From an uncultured Bacilli bacterium (GTDB taxonomy: Bacteria > Bacillota_I > Bacilli_A > RF39 > UBA660): 6,187 bases of DNA. Shown here in pieces: positions 1 through 6,187 of this stretch. The translations under genes were made by a program, and so were the position numbers. The stretch lies in the NCBI GenBank assembly GCA_910586425.1, contig CAJUHL010000089.1, positions 1 to 6,187 of the forward strand, in the 5' to 3' direction. Below the pieces are notes generated by a model. That model had not been told where the DNA came from. It was given only the letters and a program-made list of their open reading frames with translations, and did no database searches. Position 1 is the stretch's first letter, and each line of letters begins with the position of its first letter.

Positions 1-1825
<1,825 letters not shown>

Positions 1826-1862
1826 AATAGCATATTTCAAATTCAAAATAATTGTTGAATAG

Positions 1863-1892
1863 AGATAACTTAACTACTTGGGTTATCTTTTT
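1863..1892 (+). terminator. Rho-independent terminator, native end of LSR2
   Basis: The arms AGATAACTTAA (1863-1873) and TTGGGTTATCT (1878-1888) pair over 11 positions, two of them G-U, around a CTAC loop, followed by TTTTT. The G-U pairs form only in plus-strand RNA, and the T-run is on the plus side, so it acts on rightward transcripts. It overlaps the stop codon of the convergent HD gene. In the integrated state the only codons upstream are the orphan LSR2 tail; in a circle it would terminate full-length LSR2 mRNA. Confidence 0.78.
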
Positions 1893-2560
1893 GTATATTT
1901 CTTTAAATAATCTGTCCATTCTGGAACATTTTCTTCATCAAATAAATGATATAAAAAGTCTACAATAATTTGATGCCTATTTTTAGCTTCTTCTTTTCCA
2001 GATCCTGTTAACATTAAATATTTAAGTTTTAATATTTTTTCAAACAAATGGCAAACACTACTATCAGCGCATTTGCTTGTGTATTTTTCTGCTGTCATAT
2101 CTTCAATTGGAAATATATTTTTATTGAAAAAAGGTTTTCCGTTTTTCATACTATAAGTATAAACTCTGATAATCCCATTAGCACCTAAGGCATCACACAT
2201 ATCAGCATCGGATACAATTTTTCCTTCAAGTGTTGTTGGAATGCAACCTTTTAATCTTTTACTATAACCAATATTATTAAGTGCAGAACAGACTTGTTCT
2301 TGTATGTTCCCATCTACATTGCATTCTCTCATAATTCTTTTAGCATTTGTTAAATTTTCGGCATTGTCCATACCAAATAATTTATAATCATCTACATCAT
2401 GAAGCAATGCAATTAACGATACAATTATTTCGTTTCCTTCTTCTTTTTTTGCAAATTTTAAAGATAGGTTTAGAACTCTATTTATATGTTCCATTCCGTG
2501 ACCAGAATTATCTTTATTTAATAATTCATTTACTTTTTCTTTAACTTGTTCTATCATCAT
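1883..2560 (-). CDS. HD-domain phosphohydrolase (YpgQ/YedJ-like)
   Basis: A 225-aa soluble protein of the HD metal-dependent phosphohydrolase superfamily. The metal-binding pattern is visible in order: H-G-M-E-H (His21, His25), H-D-V-D-D (His54, Asp55), and S-D-A-D-M-C-D-A-L-G-A-N-G-I-I-R (Asp118-Asp123). The last is the hallmark of the YpgQ/YedJ branch, although the usual Arg after D-A-D is replaced by Met-Cys. A C-terminal F-E-K-I-L-K-L-K and R-H-Q helix pair is also typical of that branch. Length fits the family. B. subtilis YpgQ is known to hydrolyse dNTPs to dNMP and pyrophosphate; whether this protein does is inferred. It starts at ATG 2560 inside the stop of the upstream gene (ATGA overlap) with AAGGAGG four nt ahead; the next ATG (2557) has more usual spacing, so either may be used. 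Translational coupling to the glycosylase-like gene is likely. Confidence 0.87.
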   Translation of the reverse strand: MMIEQVKEKVNELLNKDNSGHGMEHINRVLNLSLKFAKKEEGNEIIVSLIALLHDVDDYKLFGMDNAENLTNAKRIMRECNVDGNIQEQVCSALNNIGYSKRLKGCIPTTLEGKIVSDADMCDALGANGIIRVYTYSMKNGKPFFNKNIFPIEDMTAEKYTSKCADSSVCHLFEKILKLKYLMLTGSGKEEAKNRHQIIVDFLYHLFDEENVPEWTDYLKKYTKR

Positions 2561-3315
2561 TTAACCTCCTTAAACCCATTTCGACTCCATAACCAAAGTG
2601 GTGTATGAATATCAATAGGTTTATATTTTGTATTTTTCAACAATTCTTGCCATTTGTCTATAACAATTTGTTGTACATTGCTCGAACTAAACTCATTATC
2701 TGTAATTAAGCCTAATTTATGTGTTGCTTTGCACACATGAGTATCTGGAGCAACAGTTAAATTTTCAATATCTTTGTATCTTTTATCGGTATACTGGTAA
2801 ATTACATATAACCAATAATTACATATTTTTGTACCTGATAAATATGGAAATTTCTTTTTGTTGTCCTTTTGTATAAAATTTCTAATTCTATCTACATTAT
2901 TATCTAACATTTCAAATAATTTTCTTATATCACCATCAAATAATTCTACAAAAGTATTACAAAGTGATAACCAAATTTCAGTTTGTTTTTGTTTTTGTAA
3001 AGCAACCTTATATTTAGTTAAGGCATATTGTACTTCTTCAAATGTTTTTTCTAAACATATTTTAGGATTAAAAACAAATCTTGTTTCAAGATCTTCATAA
3101 GTTTTCAATGCATTTTCCCAAAGTGTATAAGAGTTTCTTTGATAATTTAATGACATTGGTAAAGTAAAATATAAATAATTTTCTAAACTTCCTTTTTCAA
3201 AATGCGGATTTGCATCTTCTGGCATTACTTCACCACCAAGTTCCCCATTTTTATACATTATCATTAGCTTATCAACTTTGTTCAATATTTCGTTTTTATT
3301 CATTGCTACCACCAT
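2557..3315 (-). CDS. HhH-GPD superfamily DNA glycosylase-like protein
   Basis: A 252-aa (or 248-aa) soluble, basic, aromatic-rich protein. I see L-S-G-T-K-I-C-N-Y-W-L (160-169), which parallels the hairpin and catalytic-lysine region of endonuclease III (G-R-K-T-A-N), giving candidate nucleophile Lys163. It is followed by A-P-D-T-H-V-C-K-A-T-H-K-L-G-L (189-203), matching the family's V-D-T-H-V plus L-G-L segment, giving candidate catalytic Asp191. The upstream L-N-Y-Q-R-N-S-Y (56-63) sits where family members have L-S-Q-Q-T-S. The Lys-Asp gap is longer than in Nth, nearer that of archaeal AGOG enzymes. No four-cysteine iron-sulfur motif is present at the C-terminus, which ends in P-L-W-L-W-S-R-N-G-F. 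Base-excision activity is inferred; the substrate is unknown. ATG 3303 (fifth codon) is the likelier start because GGTGG lies just before it. It is first in an operon with the HD gene. Confidence 0.68.
   Translation of the reverse strand: MVVAMNKNEILNKVDKLMIMYKNGELGGEVMPEDANPHFEKGSLENYLYFTLPMSLNYQRNSYTLWENALKTYEDLETRFVFNPKICLEKTFEEVQYALTKYKVALQKQKQTEIWLSLCNTFVELFDGDIRKLFEMLDNNVDRIRNFIQKDNKKKFPYLSGTKICNYWLYVIYQYTDKRYKDIENLTVAPDTHVCKATHKLGLITDNEFSSSNVQQIVIDKWQELLKNTKYKPIDIHTPLWLWSRNGFKEVK
2571..2577 (-). promoter_or_regulatory. Strong Shine-Dalgarno for the HD gene inside the upstream gene
   Basis: AAGGAGG lies within the last codons of the glycosylase-like gene (K-E-V-K), four nt before the first and seven nt before the second in-frame ATG of the HD gene. 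The stop TGA and start ATG share bases. This is a textbook arrangement for coupled translation of the two cargo genes. Confidence 0.75.
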
Positions 3316-3319
3316 CTAT

Positions 3320-3354
3320 ATTATACTATAAAAACGTCATTTTTTCCTATTCAA
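3320..3354 (-). promoter_or_regulatory. Probable promoter of the glycosylase/HD operon
   Basis: On the minus strand TTGAAT (3354-3349) is followed after 18 nt by TATAGT, which overlaps a perfect TATAAT at 3325-3320. Either -10 would start RNA at about the first ATG of the operon, leaving almost no leader and favouring the second ATG (3303) with its GGTGG. The TATAAT has no good -35 at 17 nt, so the exact pairing is uncertain. Confidence 0.45.
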
Positions 3355-3496
3355 TTTAAGAATAAAAAAATATGTTGGTTATTTAATAATCCAAAACTTA
3401 TATAAGTATTTATCCATATAAATGTACTATAAATAAAAGAATACTTAAACTTTAAGGCAACAATTTTATCGAAAAATATCAGACATTTTATCCTTA

Positions 3497-3524
3497 TTGA
3501 CTATAAATATTCAAGTGATACAAT
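3497..3524 (+). promoter_or_regulatory. Promoter for a short RNA or leader
   Basis: TTGACT (3497-3502), a 16-nt spacer and TACAAT (3519-3524) form a good sigma-A-type promoter. Transcription would begin near 3531, exactly at the left arm of the palindrome that ends in the terminator at 3556-3587. Confidence 0.6.
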
Positions 3525-3530
3525 ATAGTA

Positions 3531-3594
3531 GAATATGAAAAAATTGTATCTAAAGGCGCTACTTTTATCATAAGTAGTGCTTTTTTTCATATTC
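3531..3594 (+). ncRNA. Candidate short terminated RNA with a 12-codon mini-ORF
   Basis: RNA from the promoter at 3497-3524 would start at about 3531 and end in the T-run at 3581-3587, giving roughly 57 nt. It contains ATG at 3535 followed by K-K-L-Y-L-K-A-L-L-L-S and TAA at 3571-3573, so the stop falls in the terminator loop. There is no good Shine-Dalgarno. The outer arms GAATATGAAAAAA (3531-3543) and its exact complement (3582-3594) form a second, 13-bp stem around the terminator hairpin. It could be an attenuator leader, a free small RNA, or simply an insulating terminator. No known RNA family was recognised. Confidence 0.42.
3556..3587 (+). terminator. Intrinsic terminator
   Basis: GCGCTACTT (3556-3564) pairs with AAGTAGTGC (3572-3580), nine positions with one G-U, around a 7-nt loop, then seven T residues. 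It lies only about 25 nt after the predicted start of transcription from the promoter at 3497-3524. Confidence 0.78.
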
Positions 3595-3632
3595 AAATAC
3601 CTATATCTTCATCAGTATTTTTCTTCAAAACT

Positions 3633-3652
3633 ATGGCCAAACTTATGGCCAT
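3633..3652 (+). repeat. Left arm of a long inverted repeat built from ATGGCC units
   Basis: ATGGCCAAACTTATGGCCAT is two ATGGCC units 12 bp apart. Its reverse complement recurs at 3933-3952 with 18 of 20 matches. A third ATGGCC is at 3678-3683. GC-rich units in such AT-rich DNA stand out. Confidence 0.75.
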
Positions 3653-3665
3653 AAAATCAGTAAAA

Positions 3666-3696
3666 TTTCTAAAAATTATGGCCGAAATTTTAGAAA
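3666..3696. repeat. Inverted repeat TTTCTAAAA/TTTTAGAAA
   Basis: Nine-base perfect arms at 3666-3674 and 3688-3696 flank an internal ATGGCC (3678-3683). Further copies of TTTTAGAAA occur at 3734-3742 and 3911-3919; the 3734 copy forms another imperfect hairpin with CTTCTAAAA at 3760-3768. Confidence 0.55.
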
Positions 3697-3795
3697 AATT
3701 ACATTGAAAAAGTGTGTACGATTGTTAAACACATTTTAGAAAGTCTTTATTTATAAGGGCTTCTAAAAAAGACAAAGTTAACAACTGTATAACAA

Positions 3796-3890
3796 ACATT
3801 AAGAATGTAAACACTGGTGTTTTCTTTAATGCCTTATAAAATAAGGGAAAACTAGCCACTGGCTAGTTCTTTGTAAACAGGTTTATCCTG
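3796..3890. other. Tandem small hairpins
   Basis: Five short inverted repeats follow each other: ACATT/AATGT (3796-3808), AAACAC/GTGTTT (3809-3822), CCTTAT/ATAAGG (3832-3846), AACTAGCC/GGCTAGTT with a 3-nt loop (3850-3868), and CAGG/CCTG (3878-3890) followed by a T-rich stretch. The AACTAGCC hairpin is the strongest and could be a weak terminator on either strand. The cluster suggests a folded RNA or single-stranded DNA region, but no known family was recognised. Confidence 0.45.
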
Positions 3891-3932
3891 CTTTTATTTT
3901 GTTTTGATTATTTTAGAAAAAACGAAATTTCT

Positions 3933-3952
3933 ATGGCCATAACTTCGGCCAT
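3933..3952 (-). repeat. Right arm of the ATGGCC inverted repeat
   Basis: Read on the minus strand this is ATGGCCGAAGTTATGGCCAT, differing from the 3633-3652 arm at only two positions. Together the arms could close a ~320-nt folded region, or serve as a pair of oppositely oriented protein-binding sites. Confidence 0.75.
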
Positions 3953-4015
3953 TATTTCTCATATTTTTGTAATTTTGATAGCTATTGTTTTAGTTATCTT
4001 TTTTTGTTTGTAGGG

Positions 4016-4044
4016 CTGTATAAGATGAACAAGTGCGTTATAAT
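4016..4044 (+). promoter_or_regulatory. Probable promoter of the small ORF and LSR2
   Basis: A perfect TATAAT at 4039-4044 has a weak -35 (CTGTAT, 4016-4021) at 17 bp spacing. RNA would start near 4051 and carry a leader of about 70 nt before the 60-aa ORF. The weak -35 suggests low or activator-dependent expression. Confidence 0.5.
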
Positions 4045-4067
4045 TTCTTTAAGATATTTTAAAGAAA
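4044..4067. promoter_or_regulatory. Perfect palindrome overlapping the predicted transcription start (candidate operator)
   Basis: TTTCTTTAA (4044-4052) and TTAAAGAAA (4059-4067) are perfect 9-bp inverted arms with a 6-bp centre, beginning on the last base of TATAAT. The position suits a repressor site or a 5' mRNA hairpin. GTGCGT direct repeats at 4033-4038 and 4072-4077 bracket it. Confidence 0.45.
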
Positions 4068-4123
4068 GTTGGTGCGTAACTATGATATGAATTGTTTAAG
4101 AATTTAAAGGGGGTAATAATTAA

Positions 4124-4306
4124 ATGGAAAGAAGTGATAAAAGATTAGAACATCTAAAAACTTATATAGCAGAAATCGCTATGTTAGAATTCATCAAAGA
4201 TAATAACTTAATTGATAATAACGAATATAAGAAAATCAAAAATAAAATTGAAAACGAATATGCAAAATACAACAGATTAAACAATTCAGAATATAGTTTT
4301 GCATAA
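4124..4306 (+). CDS. Small charged helical protein (60 aa), upstream of the integrase
   Basis: A 60-aa ORF with a clear Shine-Dalgarno (AAAGGGGG, 4106-4113, spacing 10). The protein is charged and predominantly helical with no membrane segment. Its middle, L-E-F-I-K-D-N-N-L-I-D-N-N-E-Y-K-K-I-K, resembles the short SHOCT-type pattern (a helix, G/N-L-I, then E-E/Y and K-rich helix), though the match is loose. It ends 49 nt before LSR2 and is probably co-transcribed with it. Small proteins beside serine integrases are often recombination directionality factors, so that role is a reasonable guess. Nothing in the sequence proves it, and a regulator binding the nearby palindrome is equally possible. 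Confidence 0.7.
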   Translation: MERSDKRLEHLKTYIAEIAMLEFIKDNNLIDNNEYKKIKNKIENEYAKYNRLNNSEYSFA

Positions 4307-4345
4307 ATAAAATATTTGAGATATGCTATTATTCAACAATTATGG

Positions 4346-4350
4346 AAAGG
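4346..4350 (+). promoter_or_regulatory. Shine-Dalgarno fixing the LSR2 start
   Basis: AAAGG, five nt before ATG 4356. This supports the start that includes the ~25-residue N-terminal extension (V-E-V-I-A-P) seen in related Firmicute recombinases, rather than an internal Met at codon 15. Confidence 0.6.
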
Positions 4351-4355
4351 AATAA

Positions 4356-6149
4356 ATGAATAATAAAGTTGAAGTAATAGCACCAACTTCTAAAACAATG
4401 TGCTTAAAAGGAATTAAAGAAACAAAACTAGTCAAGGCTTGTGCTTATTGTAGAGTTTCTACAGATAATGAAGATCAGAAAACAAGTTATGATTCACAAC
4501 GAATCCATTATAAAAATATGATTGAAGAAAATCCTGACTGGGAATTTGTAGGAATTTATGCTGATGAAGGTATAACTGGTACACAAACAAAAAAACGAGA
4601 ACAATTTAATCAAATGATGAATGATGCTTTAAATGGTAAAATTGATTTGATTTTAGCCAAGTCTATATCAAGATTTGCTCGTAATACTGTTGATACTTTA
4701 AATTGTGTAAGATTATTAAGGGAACATAATGTAGATGTTTATTTTGAAAAAGAGAATATTCATACTCTAGGTTTATCCAATGAACTGTTTTTAACTTTAT
4801 ATAGTGCTTTTGCTCAAGCAGAAAGTGAATCAATATCAGAAAATGTCAAAGCTGGAGTTCGTATGAAAATGAAACGTGGAGAATTGGTAGGAAAGTATGC
4901 TCCATTTGGATATTTATACGATAAGGAAAAAGATATGATTTATCCAGATGAAAGTAAAAAAGATATTGTTACTTATATTTTTGAAGAATATTCAAAAGGT
5001 GTAGGTTTTAGAACAATAGCACTTAATCTAAATAATCTAGGTATACCTAGTCCATCTAATTTAAAATGGTGTCATGCGTCAGTACGAAGAATCATTGTAA
5101 ATGAAAAATATGTAGGCGATTTAAAAACTGGTAAATACTATACTGAAAATGTACTTACTCATAAAAAGAAAGTCAATTATGGAGAAAAAGAACAATACTT
5201 TACTTCTAATCATCACGAACCGATTATCTCTCGTGAGCTATGGGATAAATGCCAAGAAATACTTAATATTAGAAGTAAAATCATTAAACCAGATGGAAAT
5301 AGGGATAAGTTTAGCAGAAAGTATCCATTCAGTAGTAAAATCTTTTGTGGAATATGTGGAGAGAGATTTATTAGACGTTCTTATAAAATCAGAAATAATG
5401 GAAAAGAAGTTGCTTATTGGATATGTAGAAGTCATAGAAATAAAATTGAGTGTTCAAATTTAATCCATTACAAACAGGAAGAACTAGAAGATATATTTGT
5501 AATTGCCTATAACAAATTATTCCAAGATAGTGAAAAATACATCAATTCATTTATGAAAAAAGTAAATGAAGTCATCAATGAAAAACAAGATAATCTTAAT
5601 CATAAAAGGATTCAAGAAGAGATTTCTAAACTTGAAAATAAGTTATCTAATTTGATTGATTTACAACTTGATGGCTCTATTTCAAAAGAGATTTTAAATC
5701 AGAAAAATCAAGAAATTACTAACAAAATTAAAGAGTATGAACAACAACTAAAAGATACTGAAAATATAGAACTCACTAGAAAACAGAAATTAGAACAAAT
5801 TGATAAAATAGCAAATACTTTAAAACAGTACAAAGGTCTTACTAAATTTAATGAAGAAGTATTTAATAGTATGGTTGATAAAATTATTATTGGAGAAAAG
5901 TCAGAAAATGGAGAAGAAGATTTTTACAAGATTAAATTCATTTTAAAAACTGGAGAGTTAATCAACGAAAATCTACCGAATGGAAAATTTGATATTGGTA
6001 CTGATTTTGGTAAGTATGGTTTTACAATTACAAAGCAAGAACTTGAAGAAAAAGAAGATAATGTGACTGCCTATGTATTACAACGGCACGCGAGTATAGA
6101 TTCCACATATCTTTTTTTCTTCATTCATAAAATCACATTCCTCGTATAA
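4356..6149 (+). CDS. Large serine recombinase LSR2, the element's integrase, with a chimeric C-terminus
   Basis: As integrated this is a 597-aa protein. The resolvase domain (about 27-165) has Y-C-R-V-S-T with Arg33 and nucleophile Ser35, Y-A-D-E-G-I-T-G-T, K-S-I-S-R-F-A-R-N (102-110) and the A-Q-A-E-S-E-S region. The recombinase domain follows (P-F-G-Y at 183-186), then a zinc ribbon with Cys331, Cys334, Cys357 and Cys366, and a coiled coil near 415-470. It is the common Firmicute LSR type with a short N-terminal extension. Only residues 1-578 belong to the element. After the CAC core the frame reads 19 codons antisense through the LSR1 start and stops at 6149. In a circular form the frame would instead continue for 50 codons from 1673, giving 628 aa. 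All known catalytic parts are retained, but the missing tail may alter activity or direction. No terminator follows it in the window. Confidence 0.93.
   Translation: MNNKVEVIAPTSKTMCLKGIKETKLVKACAYCRVSTDNEDQKTSYDSQRIHYKNMIEENPDWEFVGIYADEGITGTQTKKREQFNQMMNDALNGKIDLILAKSISRFARNTVDTLNCVRLLREHNVDVYFEKENIHTLGLSNELFLTLYSAFAQAESESISENVKAGVRMKMKRGELVGKYAPFGYLYDKEKDMIYPDESKKDIVTYIFEEYSKGVGFRTIALNLNNLGIPSPSNLKWCHASVRRIIVNEKYVGDLKTGKYYTENVLTHKKKVNYGEKEQYFTSNHHEPIISRELWDKCQEILNIRSKIIKPDGNRDKFSRKYPFSSKIFCGICGERFIRRSYKIRNNGKEVAYWICRSHRNKIECSNLIHYKQEELEDIFVIAYNKLFQDSEKYINSFMKKVNEVINEKQDNLNHKRIQEEISKLENKLSNLIDLQLDGSISKEILNQKNQEITNKIKEYEQQLKDTENIELTRKQKLEQIDKIANTLKQYKGLTKFNEEVFNSMVDKIIIGEKSENGEEDFYKIKFILKTGELINENLPNGKFDIGTDFGKYGFTITKQELEEKEDNVTAYVLQRHASIDSTYLFFFIHKITFLV
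6072..6099. other. Right attachment junction (element half-site, CAC core, LSR1 half-site)
   Basis: The CAC core at 6087-6089 separates element sequence on the left, which is also LSR2 codons up to 578, from LSR1 sequence on the right. The core CAC is at once LSR2 His578 on the plus strand and LSR1 Val14 (GTG) on the minus strand. TATGT at 6072-6076 is the outer arm of the reconstructed attP dyad, and GAGTA at 6092-6096 is one arm of the reconstructed attB dyad. Confidence 0.78.
6087..6128 (-). pseudogene. Large serine recombinase LSR1, 5' part (start codon and first 14 codons)
   Basis: On the minus strand, ATG at 6128-6126 opens M-N-E-E-K-K-I-C-G-I-Y-T-R-V, the standard first strand of a serine recombinase (I-Y-x-R-V). 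After the GTG at 6089-6087 the sequence becomes foreign, and the frame stops a few codons later (P-L-stop). The missing continuation, S-T-E-D-Q-A-R-E-G, is found in frame at 1669 and leftward. A GAGGA Shine-Dalgarno lies about 10 nt upstream of the ATG. These codons alone make no useful protein. The piece marks where the outer gene and its expression signals lie, on the far side of the inserted element, and excision would restore the intact gene. Confidence 0.88.
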
Positions 6150-6186
6150 TCAATCTTATAGAAATTATTAATCTATTTGATTGATT
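6148..6186. promoter_or_regulatory. 15-bp imperfect inverted repeat upstream of LSR1
   Basis: AATCAATCTTATAGA (6148-6162) and TCTATTTGATTGATT (6172-6186) match as inverted arms at 13 of 15 positions around a 9-nt AT-only centre, 20 bp upstream of the LSR1 start codon. It could be an operator on the LSR1 promoter or a half or whole attachment site for LSR1's own element. No clear -35/-10 pair for LSR1 was found before the window ends. Confidence 0.45.
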
Positions 6187-6187
6187 C

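Larger units (their letters stand above)
3316..4015. other. Non-coding, hairpin-rich centre of the element
   Basis: About 700 bp between the divergent operons without a credible gene. It holds a plus-strand promoter and terminator bracketing a possible short RNA (3497-3594), ATGGCC-type repeats that form a long inverted repeat (3633-3652 with 3933-3952), copies of TTTTAGAAA in both orientations (3666, 3688, 3734, 3911), and a run of small hairpins at 3796-3890. Size and symmetry would suit a structured RNA, a transfer or single-strand origin, or accessory protein-binding sites. No relaxase or Rep gene is present to favour one reading. Confidence 0.6.

Noticed and set aside
1863..1892. The 1863-1892 hairpin as terminator of the HD gene
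   Set aside because: The T-run and G-U pairs favour plus-strand RNA; on the minus strand the stem weakens and no T-run follows, so the HD operon's own terminator is not evident.
2347..3100. Plus-strand open frames at 2347-2544 and 2858-3100
   Set aside because: Both lie antisense within the HD and glycosylase-like genes, whose conserved motifs are on the minus strand; no domain or ribosome-binding site supports them.
1883..3315. The overlapping minus-strand pair as a toxin-antitoxin system
   Set aside because: Both proteins are full enzyme-sized (225 and about 250 aa) with catalytic-type motifs and neither resembles a known toxin or DNA-binding antitoxin; coupling alone is not enough.
3633..3952. 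ATGGCC repeats as a CRISPR array or plasmid iterons
   Set aside because: Units are only 6-8 bp, few, irregularly spaced and in both orientations; no cas or rep gene is nearby.
5149..5463. Open frames at 5149-5463 (plus) and 5238-5435 (minus)
   Set aside because: They lie in other frames of the LSR2 recombinase and zinc-ribbon region, which has recognisable family motifs in the main frame.

Overview
The window is very AT-rich DNA using the standard code (tryptophan is TGG; TGA, TAA and TAG act as stops). Its genes look like those of low-GC Firmicutes (Clostridia, Erysipelotrichia or related gut Bacilli): two large serine recombinases (LSRs), Gram-positive Shine-Dalgarno sequences and intrinsic terminators. 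No rRNA, tRNA, CRISPR or insertion sequence was seen.

Layout. A compact 4,417-bp mobile element (about 1673-6089) sits inside another recombinase gene. The outer gene (LSR1, minus strand) is split. Its promoter side, start codon and first 14 codons, ending in Y-T-R-V, lie at 6087-6128. Codons from V-S-T-E-D-Q onward lie at 1672-1 and run off the left edge. Joining the pieces across a shared CAC/GTG core gives one continuous, normal LSR reading frame. The break is immediately before the catalytic serine codon.

The inserted element carries, left to right: an orphan 50-codon plus-strand reading frame ending at 1825; a plus-strand terminator; a minus-strand two-gene operon (HhH-GPD DNA-glycosylase-like protein, then an HD phosphohydrolase of the YpgQ/YedJ type) overlapping by 4 bp; about 800 bp of non-coding, hairpin-rich DNA; a 60-aa plus-strand ORF; and a second LSR (LSR2, 4356-6149), evidently the element's own integrase.

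The most striking point is that the element's attachment site lies inside the LSR2 coding sequence. If the two ends are joined as in an excised circle, LSR2 codon 578 (His, CAC) continues in frame into the orphan frame at 1673 and ends 50 codons later, just before the terminator at 1863-1892. The circle would therefore encode a 628-aa LSR2 with its own terminator. The integrated copy encodes 578 native residues plus a 19-residue tail read antisense from LSR1, with no terminator. Integration thus changes the integrase C-terminus and also breaks the host LSR1; excision would repair both.

The cargo operon (a putative base-excision enzyme coupled to a putative nucleotide hydrolase) would suit nucleotide or DNA housecleaning or defence, but that is inference. 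The non-coding centre holds a promoter-terminator pair that could make a short RNA, and a ~320-nt structured region closed by an 18/20 inverted repeat.
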